A stretch of 56,711 nucleotides of DNA, taken from assembly GCA_949840805.1 (NCBI GenBank), contig CATKXR010000026.1:1-56711 (forward strand), read 5' to 3'. Both the position numbers and the translations under genes were made by a program. Positions 16,517 to 24,848 of the stretch are shown one piece after another. Numbering within the stretch: the first letter of the stretch is position 1; every line of letters starts with the position of its first letter. The DNA comes from an uncultured Lachnospiraceae bacterium (GTDB taxonomy: Bacteria > Bacillota > Clostridia > Lachnospirales > Lachnospiraceae). Below the pieces are notes generated by a model that searched no databases, had not been told where the DNA came from, and saw nothing but the letters and a program-made list of their open reading frames with translations.

Positions 16517-17013
16517 TGTAATTTTCCCTCCTCCTTTAATTGTCTTAACGCTTCAACGATCAGGCCGTGATCCTCCTCATGGGCCAGACCGGATACCGCA
16601 ATAGTCCCCCTTATCTCCCCCTGAATGATAATGGGGAAACCGCCTCCGCAGATTGCCAGGTTCGTGTCGTCCTTCAGATGGTCGTACTCATGGGTAATGT
16701 CATTGACCTCCCGTATGTACATGGAACTGTGTCCAAATTCCCAAACCATGTTTTCTTTGCGTTTCAGCCACCTGTCCTCTTTCTTTCCGTCCATCAGGTA
16801 CTGATACACTAACAGCCCATCCACCACGATACGCACGCCGATGGCTTTCCTGATCTTTCTTCCCCTGACCAGACGTTCATATCCCTCAAAGATTTTTTCG
16901 GCTGTCTGCCGTGCGTCCTCATGGGAAAACTTCTCAAACTGCAGGCATTTTTCCAGTTCCAGTGTTTCGAGTCCCGGTACGGATTCCCTGACGGTTTTCT
17001 CCGGTTCAATCAT
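16513..17013 (-). CDS. HbpS/GlcG-like (Haem_degrading, UPF0303) protein
   Basis: 166 aa, start MIEPEKTVRESVPGLETLEL after AGGAGGAAGGAT; in-frame upstream ATGs lack a site. C-terminal NLAICGGGFPIIIQGEIRG and IAVSGLAHEEDHGL are the signature of the PF03928 (GlcG/HbpS, UPF0303) family, whose members include haem-binding sensors and many proteins of unknown role in sugar operons. First gene of the operon running down to the UvrA2 gene; likely an accessory protein for the two dehydrogenases. Confidence 0.88.
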   Translation of the reverse strand: MIEPEKTVRESVPGLETLELEKCLQFEKFSHEDARQTAEKIFEGYERLVRGRKIRKAIGVRIVVDGLLVYQYLMDGKKEDRWLKRKENMVWEFGHSSMYIREVNDITHEYDHLKDDTNLAICGGGFPIIIQGEIRGTIAVSGLAHEEDHGLIVEALRQLKEEGKLQ

Positions 17014-17094
17014 ATCCTTCCTCCTGTGTATGTTGTTTTCTGATTGACAATATACCACAAAAACAAAAGGGGTTGTTGTTGACGCGCCATATCG

Positions 17095-17150
17095 AAAAAA
17101 AAGTTCGGTTTTTCTCTTGTTTTCAGCCAGAAATACCGAACCTTTTTTTC
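17095..17150 (-). terminator. Terminator after the RpiR gene (works on both strands)
   Basis: GTTCGGT (17103-17109) pairs with ACCGAAC (17135-17141), with A-run on one side and T-run on the other. Separates the second RpiR gene from the HbpS-Gfo operon. Confidence 0.8.
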
Positions 17151-17162
17151 ATTTCCCGGGGC

Positions 17163-18011
17163 TTATCGATCCGCCAGTTTGTCAATATTCCATTTCCGTT
17201 CTGTGTTGCTCCTGTAATTCTGGGCGTAGATCACAGAGTAAATGGTATCGAAGATAAATCCAAAAGCAAACTGTGAATAGAACGTGCCGATCTTGTATCC
17301 TGTCTCCTTTTCAGGAATTATTACCGTACAGGAGGCGGATTTGGTAATCAGGTGATTTCTGTTGGATGTGATCACAACCATGGGTATATGCTGCTTCGGG
17401 TGTTGCTTTTTTATCATCCGGAAGGATTTCATGAAGTTAGACGCCCCCAGGCTGTAGCTTAAAAAAATAATACAGTCTTCTTTTGAAATGTTGTAGCTAA
17501 CTGCCCCGTCTTCGTAGGCTTCATAAACCATAATAGGATAAATATCCAGTTTCATCAGCTTGTTGGCAAATGCCTTCGCAGTGATCATGGAGTCTCCGAT
17601 GGCATAAATATAGACTCTTCTGGCATTCATAATCAGCCTGCTGATCTCTAAAATATCCTTTTCCTTTATGTTCTTAAGGATAAGATCCACGCTTTCTTTG
17701 TAAAGCGTCCCCATGCTGCGTATAATATCGTAGATCCCTTCTTTTTCGCGAAACGGCTGATCATAATTCACGCTTTCCGCCAGATATTTATTGGATTCCA
17801 TCTCTTTAATAAAATCCGTCTTAAAAGGGCGGAATCCCTCATACCCCAGCCGTCTGCACATACGGATGATGGTGGCATTTGACGTGTAGGTCCTTTCCGC
17901 CAGCTGCCTGATGGTCAGATCCTCCCACGGATTTGTCAGCAGATATTCGGCGATCTGCCGCTCGCCCTCTGAAAATGATGTTTCTTCCCTCATTTGTTTT
18001 ATTAAGCTCAT
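17163..18011 (-). CDS. RpiR family transcriptional regulator (SIS domain)
   Basis: 282 aa, start MSLIKQMREETSFSEGERQI. HTH_6 domain (about 1-76; TIRQLAERTYTSNATIIRM) followed by a SIS domain (about 110-250; VYIYAIGDSMITAKAFAN, IIFLSYSLGASNF). It senses a phosphosugar and probably controls the adjacent HbpS-Gfo-Gfo-RpiR operon, itself or both. It has its own promoter (18048-18076) and terminator, so the region carries two separately transcribed RpiR regulators. Confidence 0.92.
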   Translation of the reverse strand: MSLIKQMREETSFSEGERQIAEYLLTNPWEDLTIRQLAERTYTSNATIIRMCRRLGYEGFRPFKTDFIKEMESNKYLAESVNYDQPFREKEGIYDIIRSMGTLYKESVDLILKNIKEKDILEISRLIMNARRVYIYAIGDSMITAKAFANKLMKLDIYPIMVYEAYEDGAVSYNISKEDCIIFLSYSLGASNFMKSFRMIKKQHPKQHIPMVVITSNRNHLITKSASCTVIIPEKETGYKIGTFYSQFAFGFIFDTIYSVIYAQNYRSNTERKWNIDKLADR

Positions 18012-18047
18012 ACGGTCATCTGTCTCTCCCTGCCTTAAAGTTATTTT

Positions 18048-18076
18048 ATTTTATCGTAATTTTTCAGGATTAGCAA
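18048..18076 (-). promoter_or_regulatory. Promoter of the second rpiR-like gene
   Basis: Minus strand TTGCTA (18071-18076), 17-nt spacer, TAAAAT (18048-18053), about 37 nt before the start codon. Confidence 0.6.
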
Positions 18077-18097
18077 GACACACTCTTTCTCGTCTTT

Positions 18098-18270
18098 CCG
18101 CGACCGCATGAGCCAGCCCCAGACAGAAAGCTATACGGCAGCCAAAGGCGGCATCTATGCCCTTACCCACGGGCTGGCTGTGAGCCTGGCAGGCAGAGTT
18201 CGGGTAAATTCCATCTCGCCCGGCTGGATTGACACTGGGTTTACGCGGTACACCGGCGCGGATGCCTTTC
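18098..18270 (+). pseudogene. Internal fragment of an SDR gene
   Basis: Encodes DRMSQPQTESYTAAKGGIYA through RVRVNSISPGWIDTGFTRY, nearly identical to residues about 124-180 of the intact SDR at 8948-9661, including the Tyr-xxx-Lys pair. It lacks both ends. It joins a reversed AAA-ATPase fragment a few bases later, so the region is a recombination scar. Confidence 0.9.
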
Positions 18271-18287
18271 CTCTTGTCATGACTCCG

Positions 18288-18422
18288 TCATACCACTCCA
18301 TTGTTCCTTGATCGATTGAGCGTCTGGTTTATGAGAGCAATCATCTTTGTCTTGTCAATGTAAATATCATCTGTCACTGCTTGTCGGAACGCTTCGTTCC
18401 CCAGATTCAGATAGAGTCCCAT
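18288..18422 (-). pseudogene. N-terminal fragment of an AAA-ATPase-like (PF09820) protein
   Basis: 44 codons: MGLYLNLGNEAFRQAVTDDI then YIDKTKMIALINQTLN, followed by unrelated residues and a stop. This is the characteristic start of the large PF09820 AAA-ATPase/nuclease family of gut anaerobes, cut before the Walker A motif. It faces the SDR fragment tail to tail. The stretch up to 18532 holds nothing else I can name apart from the leader of the chemoreceptor gene. Confidence 0.75.
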
Positions 18423-18532
18423 AAGATTTACCTCTGCCTTGGAAGCTCTTGAAAAAAAATCTATTCTCCAGTATAATTAATGCAAAGAGGTTTTGGCAAA
18501 CTCACAAAATTCAAATGAATGAGGTAAGGAAT

Positions 18533-20203
18533 ATGGAAAAGTTTCAGCAAGCCAACAGCAAAAAGTACAAGCGTATCGGTAAAAAAGTAGGTAATATGGT
18601 GGTTATCATGCAGATCGTGTCCGTATTTTTCGCGGTAGCCATATGCGTGTTCATGTTTCGCAGTTTAACCACCAGTATGCTCAAGGATCGATGCACCAAC
18701 GGCACCAATATGCTGTCCTATCTTCTCAGTCAGGCCGGGGAAGATGCGGATATGAATCAACTGCTGGACAATTTAAAAAATCGTATGGGATGTGAGTTTA
18801 CTATTTTTGAAGGTGACACACGCGCCTACACCACGGTGATTCAGAATGGTCAGCGGGTGGTAGGAACCAAATTGTCCGCCGATTTATCCTCCACGGTGCT
18901 TCAAAAAGGACAGTCTTATGTGGGCAGGGCCACCATACTGAACGAGGAATACCTATGTTCTTATGTTCCCACCAAGGGTGCAGACGGTAAAGTCAACGGT
19001 CTGATCTTCGCAGGTATTTCCAGTGTCGAGGCCACGAGACAGATTTTTATGACCATTGTTATCTCATCTCTGGTGAGCCTCGCTGTCATCCTTGTGGGGA
19101 TCATGATTATAACTCCTTATCTGAAGAAGACCGTCTCTGCTCCGCTGGCTGAAATCACCCAGGTAGCCGACCGGCTGGGAAAAGGAGAATTAGGCCTGAC
19201 AATCGGCCAGGAGATCAACATCTCCGTTCACTCCAATGACGAGGTTGGAGACTTGGCCCAGATCTTTCGTGAGACCATCCAGCGCCTGCGGTCCTATATC
19301 GGCGAGATTTCCAGTGTCCTTGACTCCATCGCCAATGGTGACTTAACCAACAGCGTCCAGCAGGAATATATAGGTGATTTCGCGTCCATCAAGAGGTCTT
19401 TAAACGGAATTGAAGACAGGTTAAATGACACTATGGGGCAGATCAGGATGAGTGCCGAGCAGGTGGCCTCCGGCTCCGACCAGGTATCTAACAGCGCTCA
19501 GTCTCTGGCCCAAGGTGCTACCCAGCAGGCCAGTTCTGTGGCACAGCTGTCCGATACTGTCAGCAACATAGCCGAGAATGCTGAAAAGACTGCCCAGGCC
19601 ACTCGGGAGGCAGGACAATTCGTTGAACAGGCCGGCTCTCAACTGGGCATCAGCATGGAATATGTAAGTCAGCTTAACACAGCCATGAAGAAGATTTCCG
19701 ACTCTTCCGAGCAGATCTCCAAAATTATTGCCACCATTGAAAACATTGCCTTCCAGACCAATATCCTGGCTCTCAATGCCGCCGTGGAGGCTGCCCGGGC
19801 CGGAGTCAGCGGCAAGGGATTCGCCGTGGTGGCCGATGAGGTGCGCAACTTAGCTAACAAGTCCGATGAAGCTGCCAAGGCTACGAAGGAACTGATCGAG
19901 AGCTCCATCAACGCTGTCAATGAAGGCAGTGATGTGGTGGATAAAGTCACTCAGGCCCTGAACCGCACCAGCGAAAGCGCCGGCGGTGTGACCGAGAAGA
20001 TGGCCATTGTTGTTGATGCTATTGAGAGCCAGACTGCTGCCATCTCCCAAGTCACCGAAGGGATCGACCAGATTTCTTCCGTGGTTCAGACCAACTCTGC
20101 TACCAGCGAGGAGAGCGCAGCTGCCAGTGAGGAGTTATCCTCCCAGGCCAGCCTGTTTAAACAGCTGGTTGGCTCCTTCCGTCTGAAACAGGATTTCAAT
20201 TAG
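18533..20203 (+). CDS. Methyl-accepting chemotaxis protein
   Basis: 556 aa, start [16 protein letters not shown] after GAGGTAAGGAAT; a TTG 84 nt upstream is in frame but has no good site. Transmembrane segment about 22-43, extracellular single-Cache-like sensor (about 45-168), second membrane segment (about 171-195), HAMP (about 196-250) and a cytoplasmic signalling coiled coil with the hairpin tip near [20 protein letters not shown]. Glu/Gln-rich flanks would be methylated by CheR. Ligand unknown. No che genes are nearby, so it is an orphan receptor feeding a chemotaxis array encoded elsewhere, implying a motile cell. Confidence 0.95.
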   Translation: MEKFQQANSKKYKRIGKKVGNMVVIMQIVSVFFAVAICVFMFRSLTTSMLKDRCTNGTNMLSYLLSQAGEDADMNQLLDNLKNRMGCEFTIFEGDTRAYTTVIQNGQRVVGTKLSADLSSTVLQKGQSYVGRATILNEEYLCSYVPTKGADGKVNGLIFAGISSVEATRQIFMTIVISSLVSLAVILVGIMIITPYLKKTVSAPLAEITQVADRLGKGELGLTIGQEINISVHSNDEVGDLAQIFRETIQRLRSYIGEISSVLDSIANGDLTNSVQQEYIGDFASIKRSLNGIEDRLNDTMGQIRMSAEQVASGSDQVSNSAQSLAQGATQQASSVAQLSDTVSNIAENAEKTAQATREAGQFVEQAGSQLGISMEYVSQLNTAMKKISDSSEQISKIIATIENIAFQTNILALNAAVEAARAGVSGKGFAVVADEVRNLANKSDEAAKATKELIESSINAVNEGSDVVDKVTQALNRTSESAGGVTEKMAIVVDAIESQTAAISQVTEGIDQISSVVQTNSATSEESAAASEELSSQASLFKQLVGSFRLKQDFN

Positions 20204-20206
20204 CAA

Positions 20207-20272
20207 AAAAAGAGGATATCCCGGACTTATTCAGATCAATGACTATGACTAAGGGATATCCTCTTTTGTTTT
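20207..20272 (+). terminator. Terminator of the chemoreceptor gene
   Basis: AGAGGATATCCC and GGGATATCCTCTTTT form a 12-bp stem with a T-rich tail, directly after the stop codon. From there to 20406 nothing else is recognised. Confidence 0.85.
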
Positions 20273-20406
20273 CTTATTTTTTGGGTGGCTCATCTAATGT
20301 TTATGTGCCACAATCAGACAGCGGTGAATGGTCTCTGTCACTATCTTCTCCAACCGGTTCCCCAATGGATAAGTTTTCACCCCGTATTTTTTCGCTGGGG
20401 TTAGGG

Positions 20407-22653
20407 CTAAACATAAGTCAATCCAAAATCAAGTTCGTAATAGTTCCCCGCCTCATCCCGGTAGGCATAGGCCTTTCCGTTTTCATCCTTCAGATGCTCC
20501 GGCATATATTGATCTTTATCAAAGCCCGGCACATCATTGGGGCTGACGCATACCCCCTCCTGATCTACGGCAAGGACCTCATCCCCTCTCGGCAGAGTAA
20601 CCGGAAGCCTTCCGACAGGGGCAAACCTGCCGAAGATCACATCCAGAATGGCAGACTGCTCCGTATCAAACCCTGCGGTCATAGCATCCAGATAAGGCTC
20701 AGCATTGCCCACCTCCCATGCCAGGGTAATGTTCAGATTCCCGATGACCTTTCCTCCGTTTTTGTGGACGGCAGCCGCAAGCTCCCGGATGCGGCCCGCT
20801 CCCTCTAAGGTAGTCTCCCTGTGAGTTGTTTTAGCCGGGCGGCCTTCCCCGTCCACATCAGGAACCTCCTTCTCCTCGCACAGATCCAGCTCCAGATACC
20901 CCTTGGTGGCATTAAAATATTCTCCCGAAGAGGGATAGAGCATCAATATGGCATAATCCGCCTCCTCAGGGCGTTCCGTCAGCAGGAATGCCTTGTCCTT
21001 CAGCGCCTCTCGAAGATTCACGGTTGCCTTCTCAGCCCTCTGTGCATCCTTATAAAAACATTCCGCGTAGATCTTTTTGTTCTCCAGCTTTTCTTCCATA
21101 AGAGGCAGGGTCCCGTCATTTTTAAGGAGAACCACACTCCTTCGGTGTACCTCCATGGCATGGTCCCAATCCTTCTTATCAGAGGCTGCCTCCAATGCCT
21201 TTTTCGGATCACGGTAGGGATTCTCAAACATGCCAAGCTCAAAGAGCTCCGTAAGGGTGCGGGTAACCGCCCGGTTTAAAGCCTCCTCTGTCAATACAAT
21301 GTCCTCTTTCCGAAATCCTTCCGGCACGGAATGGGTGTCGTAATAGCCGCTTACCCCCCGGTCATAGGCCTCCCGCCCGTACTCATTGTCAAACAGTCCG
21401 CTGATCAGATCCACCCCTGCCTGGTTCACCGCGTACCCGATGCGCTCCGGCTTATCCAGACTCTCCACTCCCCAGCTCATATTGTGGACGATTCCCGTAT
21501 CGGAGTTGATATATCCCTCAAATCCCATCTGCTCCCGCAGAAGTCCCTCAATAAATGGTTTATTGTAGGCAAAACCATAGGGCTTCAGCTCTATAGGGCT
21601 GCCCTTATGATCTGTCTGGGGAGCGCTTTTTTCCTCTGACGGCTTTGCATAGTATGGCATGATGGAAGAAGTACGGTATTTCACTGCTGTCTGAAAGCCG
21701 GGAAGATGATATTTTTGAAGAGACCCCTCTGTCTGGTACACATTCCACTGCCCCATCTGATAGTGGGGATCAAAGCCGTTCTCCCTGGCGCCTCCTCCCG
21801 GAAAATGCTTCACCGTCATGGCCACCCCATCTGCCGTCACTCCCTGCTTGCTTCCCTGGATTCCCGGGATCAGATGAGAAAAAATCTCACAGATCAGCGC
21901 CGGATCCTCCCCGAAGGTTCCGTAGCTTCTCTGCCACCGGGGATCGGACAGAACATCCGCCATATAGATATAGCCTTTCTTTAAGCCGGTTCCGTCCCAT
22001 TCCCGGCGGATACAGTCGGCAAATTCGTCCACCAGCCCTATGCCGCTGCCCCTCACCGCCGCCGCAATGCCTAAGGTACCGGGCCATGTGGCAAAGACGC
22101 CGGCAGCATCATTCATGCCAAAGACAGCCTCCCCGTTCTCGTTCCGGGAATTGGAGGCCACCTGCACCGGCACAAAATGACTGCATTCCTCCGCAACGGC
22201 CTGGAGCTGATTGAGCCAGTCCGCCAGATCATCGGGAGTGGGATTGGCCCTTAAAATCAGATGGCGGGCAAACCATTCCTTGATCAGCTCCGTTGTGCCC
22301 GGCAGGTGCTGCTCTCCAAAGATATTCTTGCCGTGAAGTTCAGCGTCATCCAGAAGGCCGGACTCGTCAAAATTCACCTCATGGCCTTCCACGTTGCAGG
22401 GATATTTCCCCATTCTCCATTCCGAAATAAAAAGCTGTGCGATCTTTTCATCGGTACTCAGCACATTCACATATGCCTCTGCCCTCTCCTTTGCCGGAAG
22501 CCTCCAGTCATCAAAGGGCTTATATTCCCCCGATCCGTCCAGATCTTTAAAATACAGCCCGTCATGCTCTACGATGCCGCGGGAGACCGTTCCTATGGTA
22601 GGTCCTCCCGGATTTGTATAATAGCTCACGTGATCCGATGCCTTTTTTGCCAT
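20407..22653 (-). CDS. Glycoside hydrolase family 3 protein
   Basis: 748 aa, no signal peptide, so a cytoplasmic exo-glycosidase (beta-glucosidase/xylosidase type). N-terminal barrel: RWQRSYGTFGEDPAL and VKHFPGGG (about 282-288) are classic GH3 motifs; nucleophile Asp385 in YINSDTG. The C-terminal sandwich domain (from about 510; KNDGTLPL) supplies the acid/base residue. Last gene of the GH88-GPH-DhuI cluster, separated from dhuI by a hairpin (22697-22729). It probably trims the neutral sugar left after the unsaturated uronyl residue has been removed. Confidence 0.92.
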   Translation of the reverse strand: MAKKASDHVSYYTNPGGPTIGTVSRGIVEHDGLYFKDLDGSGEYKPFDDWRLPAKERAEAYVNVLSTDEKIAQLFISEWRMGKYPCNVEGHEVNFDESGLLDDAELHGKNIFGEQHLPGTTELIKEWFARHLILRANPTPDDLADWLNQLQAVAEECSHFVPVQVASNSRNENGEAVFGMNDAAGVFATWPGTLGIAAAVRGSGIGLVDEFADCIRREWDGTGLKKGYIYMADVLSDPRWQRSYGTFGEDPALICEIFSHLIPGIQGSKQGVTADGVAMTVKHFPGGGARENGFDPHYQMGQWNVYQTEGSLQKYHLPGFQTAVKYRTSSIMPYYAKPSEEKSAPQTDHKGSPIELKPYGFAYNKPFIEGLLREQMGFEGYINSDTGIVHNMSWGVESLDKPERIGYAVNQAGVDLISGLFDNEYGREAYDRGVSGYYDTHSVPEGFRKEDIVLTEEALNRAVTRTLTELFELGMFENPYRDPKKALEAASDKKDWDHAMEVHRRSVVLLKNDGTLPLMEEKLENKKIYAECFYKDAQRAEKATVNLREALKDKAFLLTERPEEADYAILMLYPSSGEYFNATKGYLELDLCEEKEVPDVDGEGRPAKTTHRETTLEGAGRIRELAAAVHKNGGKVIGNLNITLAWEVGNAEPYLDAMTAGFDTEQSAILDVIFGRFAPVGRLPVTLPRGDEVLAVDQEGVCVSPNDVPGFDKDQYMPEHLKDENGKAYAYRDEAGNYYELDFGLTYV

Positions 22654-22696
22654 ATCTATGCTCCTTTTTTATCATTTTTCCAAAGTCCTTCTATCC

Positions 22697-22729
22697 AAAA
22701 TCCCCGATACCATATGATACCGGGGATTT
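22697..22729 (-). terminator. Hairpin between dhuI-like and GH3 genes
   Basis: AAATCCCCGATACC / tGATACCGGGGATTT forms a 14-bp stem in an 88-nt intergenic space; only a short T-run follows on the minus strand. It may partly terminate or process the operon mRNA, lowering GH3 relative to upstream genes. Confidence 0.65.
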
Positions 22730-22741
22730 CGACAAAACCGC

Positions 22742-23377
22742 TTACAGCAGTTCCTTTACATAGTCCGCAATAGCCTGATCCTTACAGCCTGCAAAGAACA
22801 GCTCTTTAAAATGCCGGCCTGCCACGGCGCCTTTTACCAGCTCCTGATCCAGATCCTTTAGGCCCTCCACCAGGGGACGCAGGGTCTTTGCACGTACCTG
22901 ATCCAAAATACGTTTGTTGCGCATTTCGGGCTCCACTCTCTCCGGCGGGTATCCCTGACCGTGTCCGAAGCCGAACAGCTTCTCAAAAACATATTCCAGA
23001 TTCAGCTCGCCGCCCCATCCAAAGCCTTTGGCAAAGGGGAGGGCCACGGCATTGCCATCGTTGACGTGGGCAAAGGTGTAGGCATCCACCGGATCCTCCA
23101 CATGGCCGCAGATCACACCGGGGAAGCTGTTCATGGCCAGCATGGCCCCCTCGCCGGTGCCGCAGCCGGTGACAACAAAGTCCGCCGCCCCGCTGTTGAG
23201 CAGAAGGGCTCCTAAGATGCCGCACTGAACATAGGTAAGCTGGGCCTCGTCATCCGCCCCATACATTCCGTAATTATCCACTGTGTGGCCCATAGGCTCC
23301 ACCACCTTCTTCAGTGCCGCCAGGATCAAGCCGTTTTTGCCTCCCTGGCTGTTTTCGTTAATAAGCGCGATTTTCAT
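22742..23377 (-). CDS. dhuI: RpiB/LacAB-family isomerase, DhuI type (4-deoxy-L-threo-5-hexosulose-uronate ketol-isomerase)
   Basis: 211 aa, longer than ordinary RpiB (about 150). Start MKIALINENSQGGKNGLI after GGAGGAGACAC. VVTGCGTGEGAMLAMNSFPG is the sugar-phosphate-isomerase loop in the form I recall for streptococcal DhuI, the RpiB-family enzyme that isomerises the 4-deoxy-5-keto uronate released by unsaturated glucuronyl hydrolase. Its place directly after a GPH transporter and a GH88 gene fits. The next pathway step (an SDR, DhuD/KduD) is not in this cluster. A LacAB-type phosphosugar isomerase is the alternative. Confidence 0.78.
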   Translation of the reverse strand: MKIALINENSQGGKNGLILAALKKVVEPMGHTVDNYGMYGADDEAQLTYVQCGILGALLLNSGAADFVVTGCGTGEGAMLAMNSFPGVICGHVEDPVDAYTFAHVNDGNAVALPFAKGFGWGGELNLEYVFEKLFGFGHGQGYPPERVEPEMRNKRILDQVRAKTLRPLVEGLKDLDQELVKGAVAGRHFKELFFAGCKDQAIADYVKELL

Positions 23378-23390
23378 GTGTCTCCTCCAA

Positions 23391-24824
23391 TCAATTCTTA
23401 GCCTTCATATCGGCGATCTTCGCCTGGATCTCAATCATCTTCTCCTTGTCAAGGGGATAGAACCTCATGGCGATCAGGCTGGCAACCCAGCCCAGAATGG
23501 GCATGCCCACAAACAAGAATATGGTAACCCAAAAGAGACCGGATGTCAATGGATCCTCCTGAGTGGGGAACCGGTCCGCATAGCCGATCATTACACAGAA
23601 CCATCCCACGATGGTGGCTGCGAAGGAGGAGATTACCTTATCAAAAAATCCGAACACGGTGCCCATGAGGGCCGGCGCATAGTTGCCGGACTGGTACAGC
23701 TCATAATCGGCACAGTCGGCGATCATAGGCGTAGCCAGACCGACATTGATATTGGCAAACCCATAGACCAGGGTGTAAAGGCCGATATAGGCTATGGTCA
23801 TGAATCCGATGTGCTCCAGAGAAATCTGAGTCGGATCCCCGAAGATCAGCACCGCCCCCAAAAGAGCCGAGGACAGGATGCTGCACCAGGTAAACAGGAC
23901 GGTGGCCTGCTTAGAGGAGAACCGTGCCGCAACGCTGGTACCGATGATAATCAGAATCATACTGGGAATCAGGGTGATCATGGACATCCGGCTGAGCATC
24001 TTGTAGTTGCCGATGATGATTCCGTAGAGCATAATACCTACCACCGAGTTGCTTCTGATCTGGGTCGCCAGCTTGTCGGTGGAAGCAGCCACTACTAACA
24101 TCTGGATGGCCCGGTTGTTTTTGATGATGCGGAAAATGTCCTTAAAGCCGTAGCTGGCCTGCTTGCCAAGCTTTTCGTAAGTCTCAGGACGATCCTTTTC
24201 CGAGATGCCGATCATAGCCAGGATGGTAAGCACCAGGGAGATGGGGCCGAAGGTAAAGATCACTTCCCGGAATAACTCAGCCGTAAATCCATGGTATTTT
24301 CCCACCAGAGTGTCTGTAATATACACGGCCATGCCGGTAAACAGAAGTGCGTTGATGATGCTGTCGATACGGGCGAACATAGGACGCTGCTTGGGGTCAT
24401 TGGTCAGCACGCTCTGTCCTCCCCGGGTGGCGGCGTTCTGGAAGGTGTAGCCGATGATGTACACCAGATAAATGGCAGTCCAATACAAGATCTTCGGCAT
24501 TCCGTCAGGCATCAGGTGGGTGGTGGTAAACATCAGCACCACAGTGCCCAGCATGATAAGATTGCCCAGCAGCATAAAGGGCCGGAACTTGCCGAGTTTT
24601 CCGTTGGTCTTATCTACCATAAAGCCCACAATGGGGTCGGTGATGCCATCCCAGAACCGGGCAGCCATCATGATGTTGGAGACCAGCATGACGGCCAGTC
24701 CCGCCACATTGCCTGCATACAGGTTGACAAATCCCATGAGGGACAGATATATATTGGAAGCGGTATTGTTAAATACGAAGAACAAAAGCTGCCAGGTCTT
24801 GGCGCGGTTATACTGTTGCTCCAT
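23391..24824 (-). CDS. GPH family (MelB-like) glycoside/uronide:cation symporter
   Basis: 477 aa, about 12 membrane segments. Start MEQQYNRAKTWQLLFF after AGGAAAGGAGAAATTTC. ARFWDGITDPIVGFMVDKTN carries the conserved Asp residues of the cation site in the GPH family; KLGKFRPFMLLGN is the family loop. It imports an oligosaccharide or uronide with Na+ or H+. Sits 13-24 nt from its neighbours in the GH88-GPH-DhuI-GH3 operon and is the likely importer of the GH88 substrate. The C-terminal tail is charged (KEKMIEIQAKIADMKAKN). Confidence 0.93.
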   Translation of the reverse strand: MEQQYNRAKTWQLLFFVFNNTASNIYLSLMGFVNLYAGNVAGLAVMLVSNIMMAARFWDGITDPIVGFMVDKTNGKLGKFRPFMLLGNLIMLGTVVLMFTTTHLMPDGMPKILYWTAIYLVYIIGYTFQNAATRGGQSVLTNDPKQRPMFARIDSIINALLFTGMAVYITDTLVGKYHGFTAELFREVIFTFGPISLVLTILAMIGISEKDRPETYEKLGKQASYGFKDIFRIIKNNRAIQMLVVAASTDKLATQIRSNSVVGIMLYGIIIGNYKMLSRMSMITLIPSMILIIIGTSVAARFSSKQATVLFTWCSILSSALLGAVLIFGDPTQISLEHIGFMTIAYIGLYTLVYGFANINVGLATPMIADCADYELYQSGNYAPALMGTVFGFFDKVISSFAATIVGWFCVMIGYADRFPTQEDPLTSGLFWVTIFLFVGMPILGWVASLIAMRFYPLDKEKMIEIQAKIADMKAKN

Positions 24825-24848
24825 GAAATTTCTCCTTTCCTAATCCCA

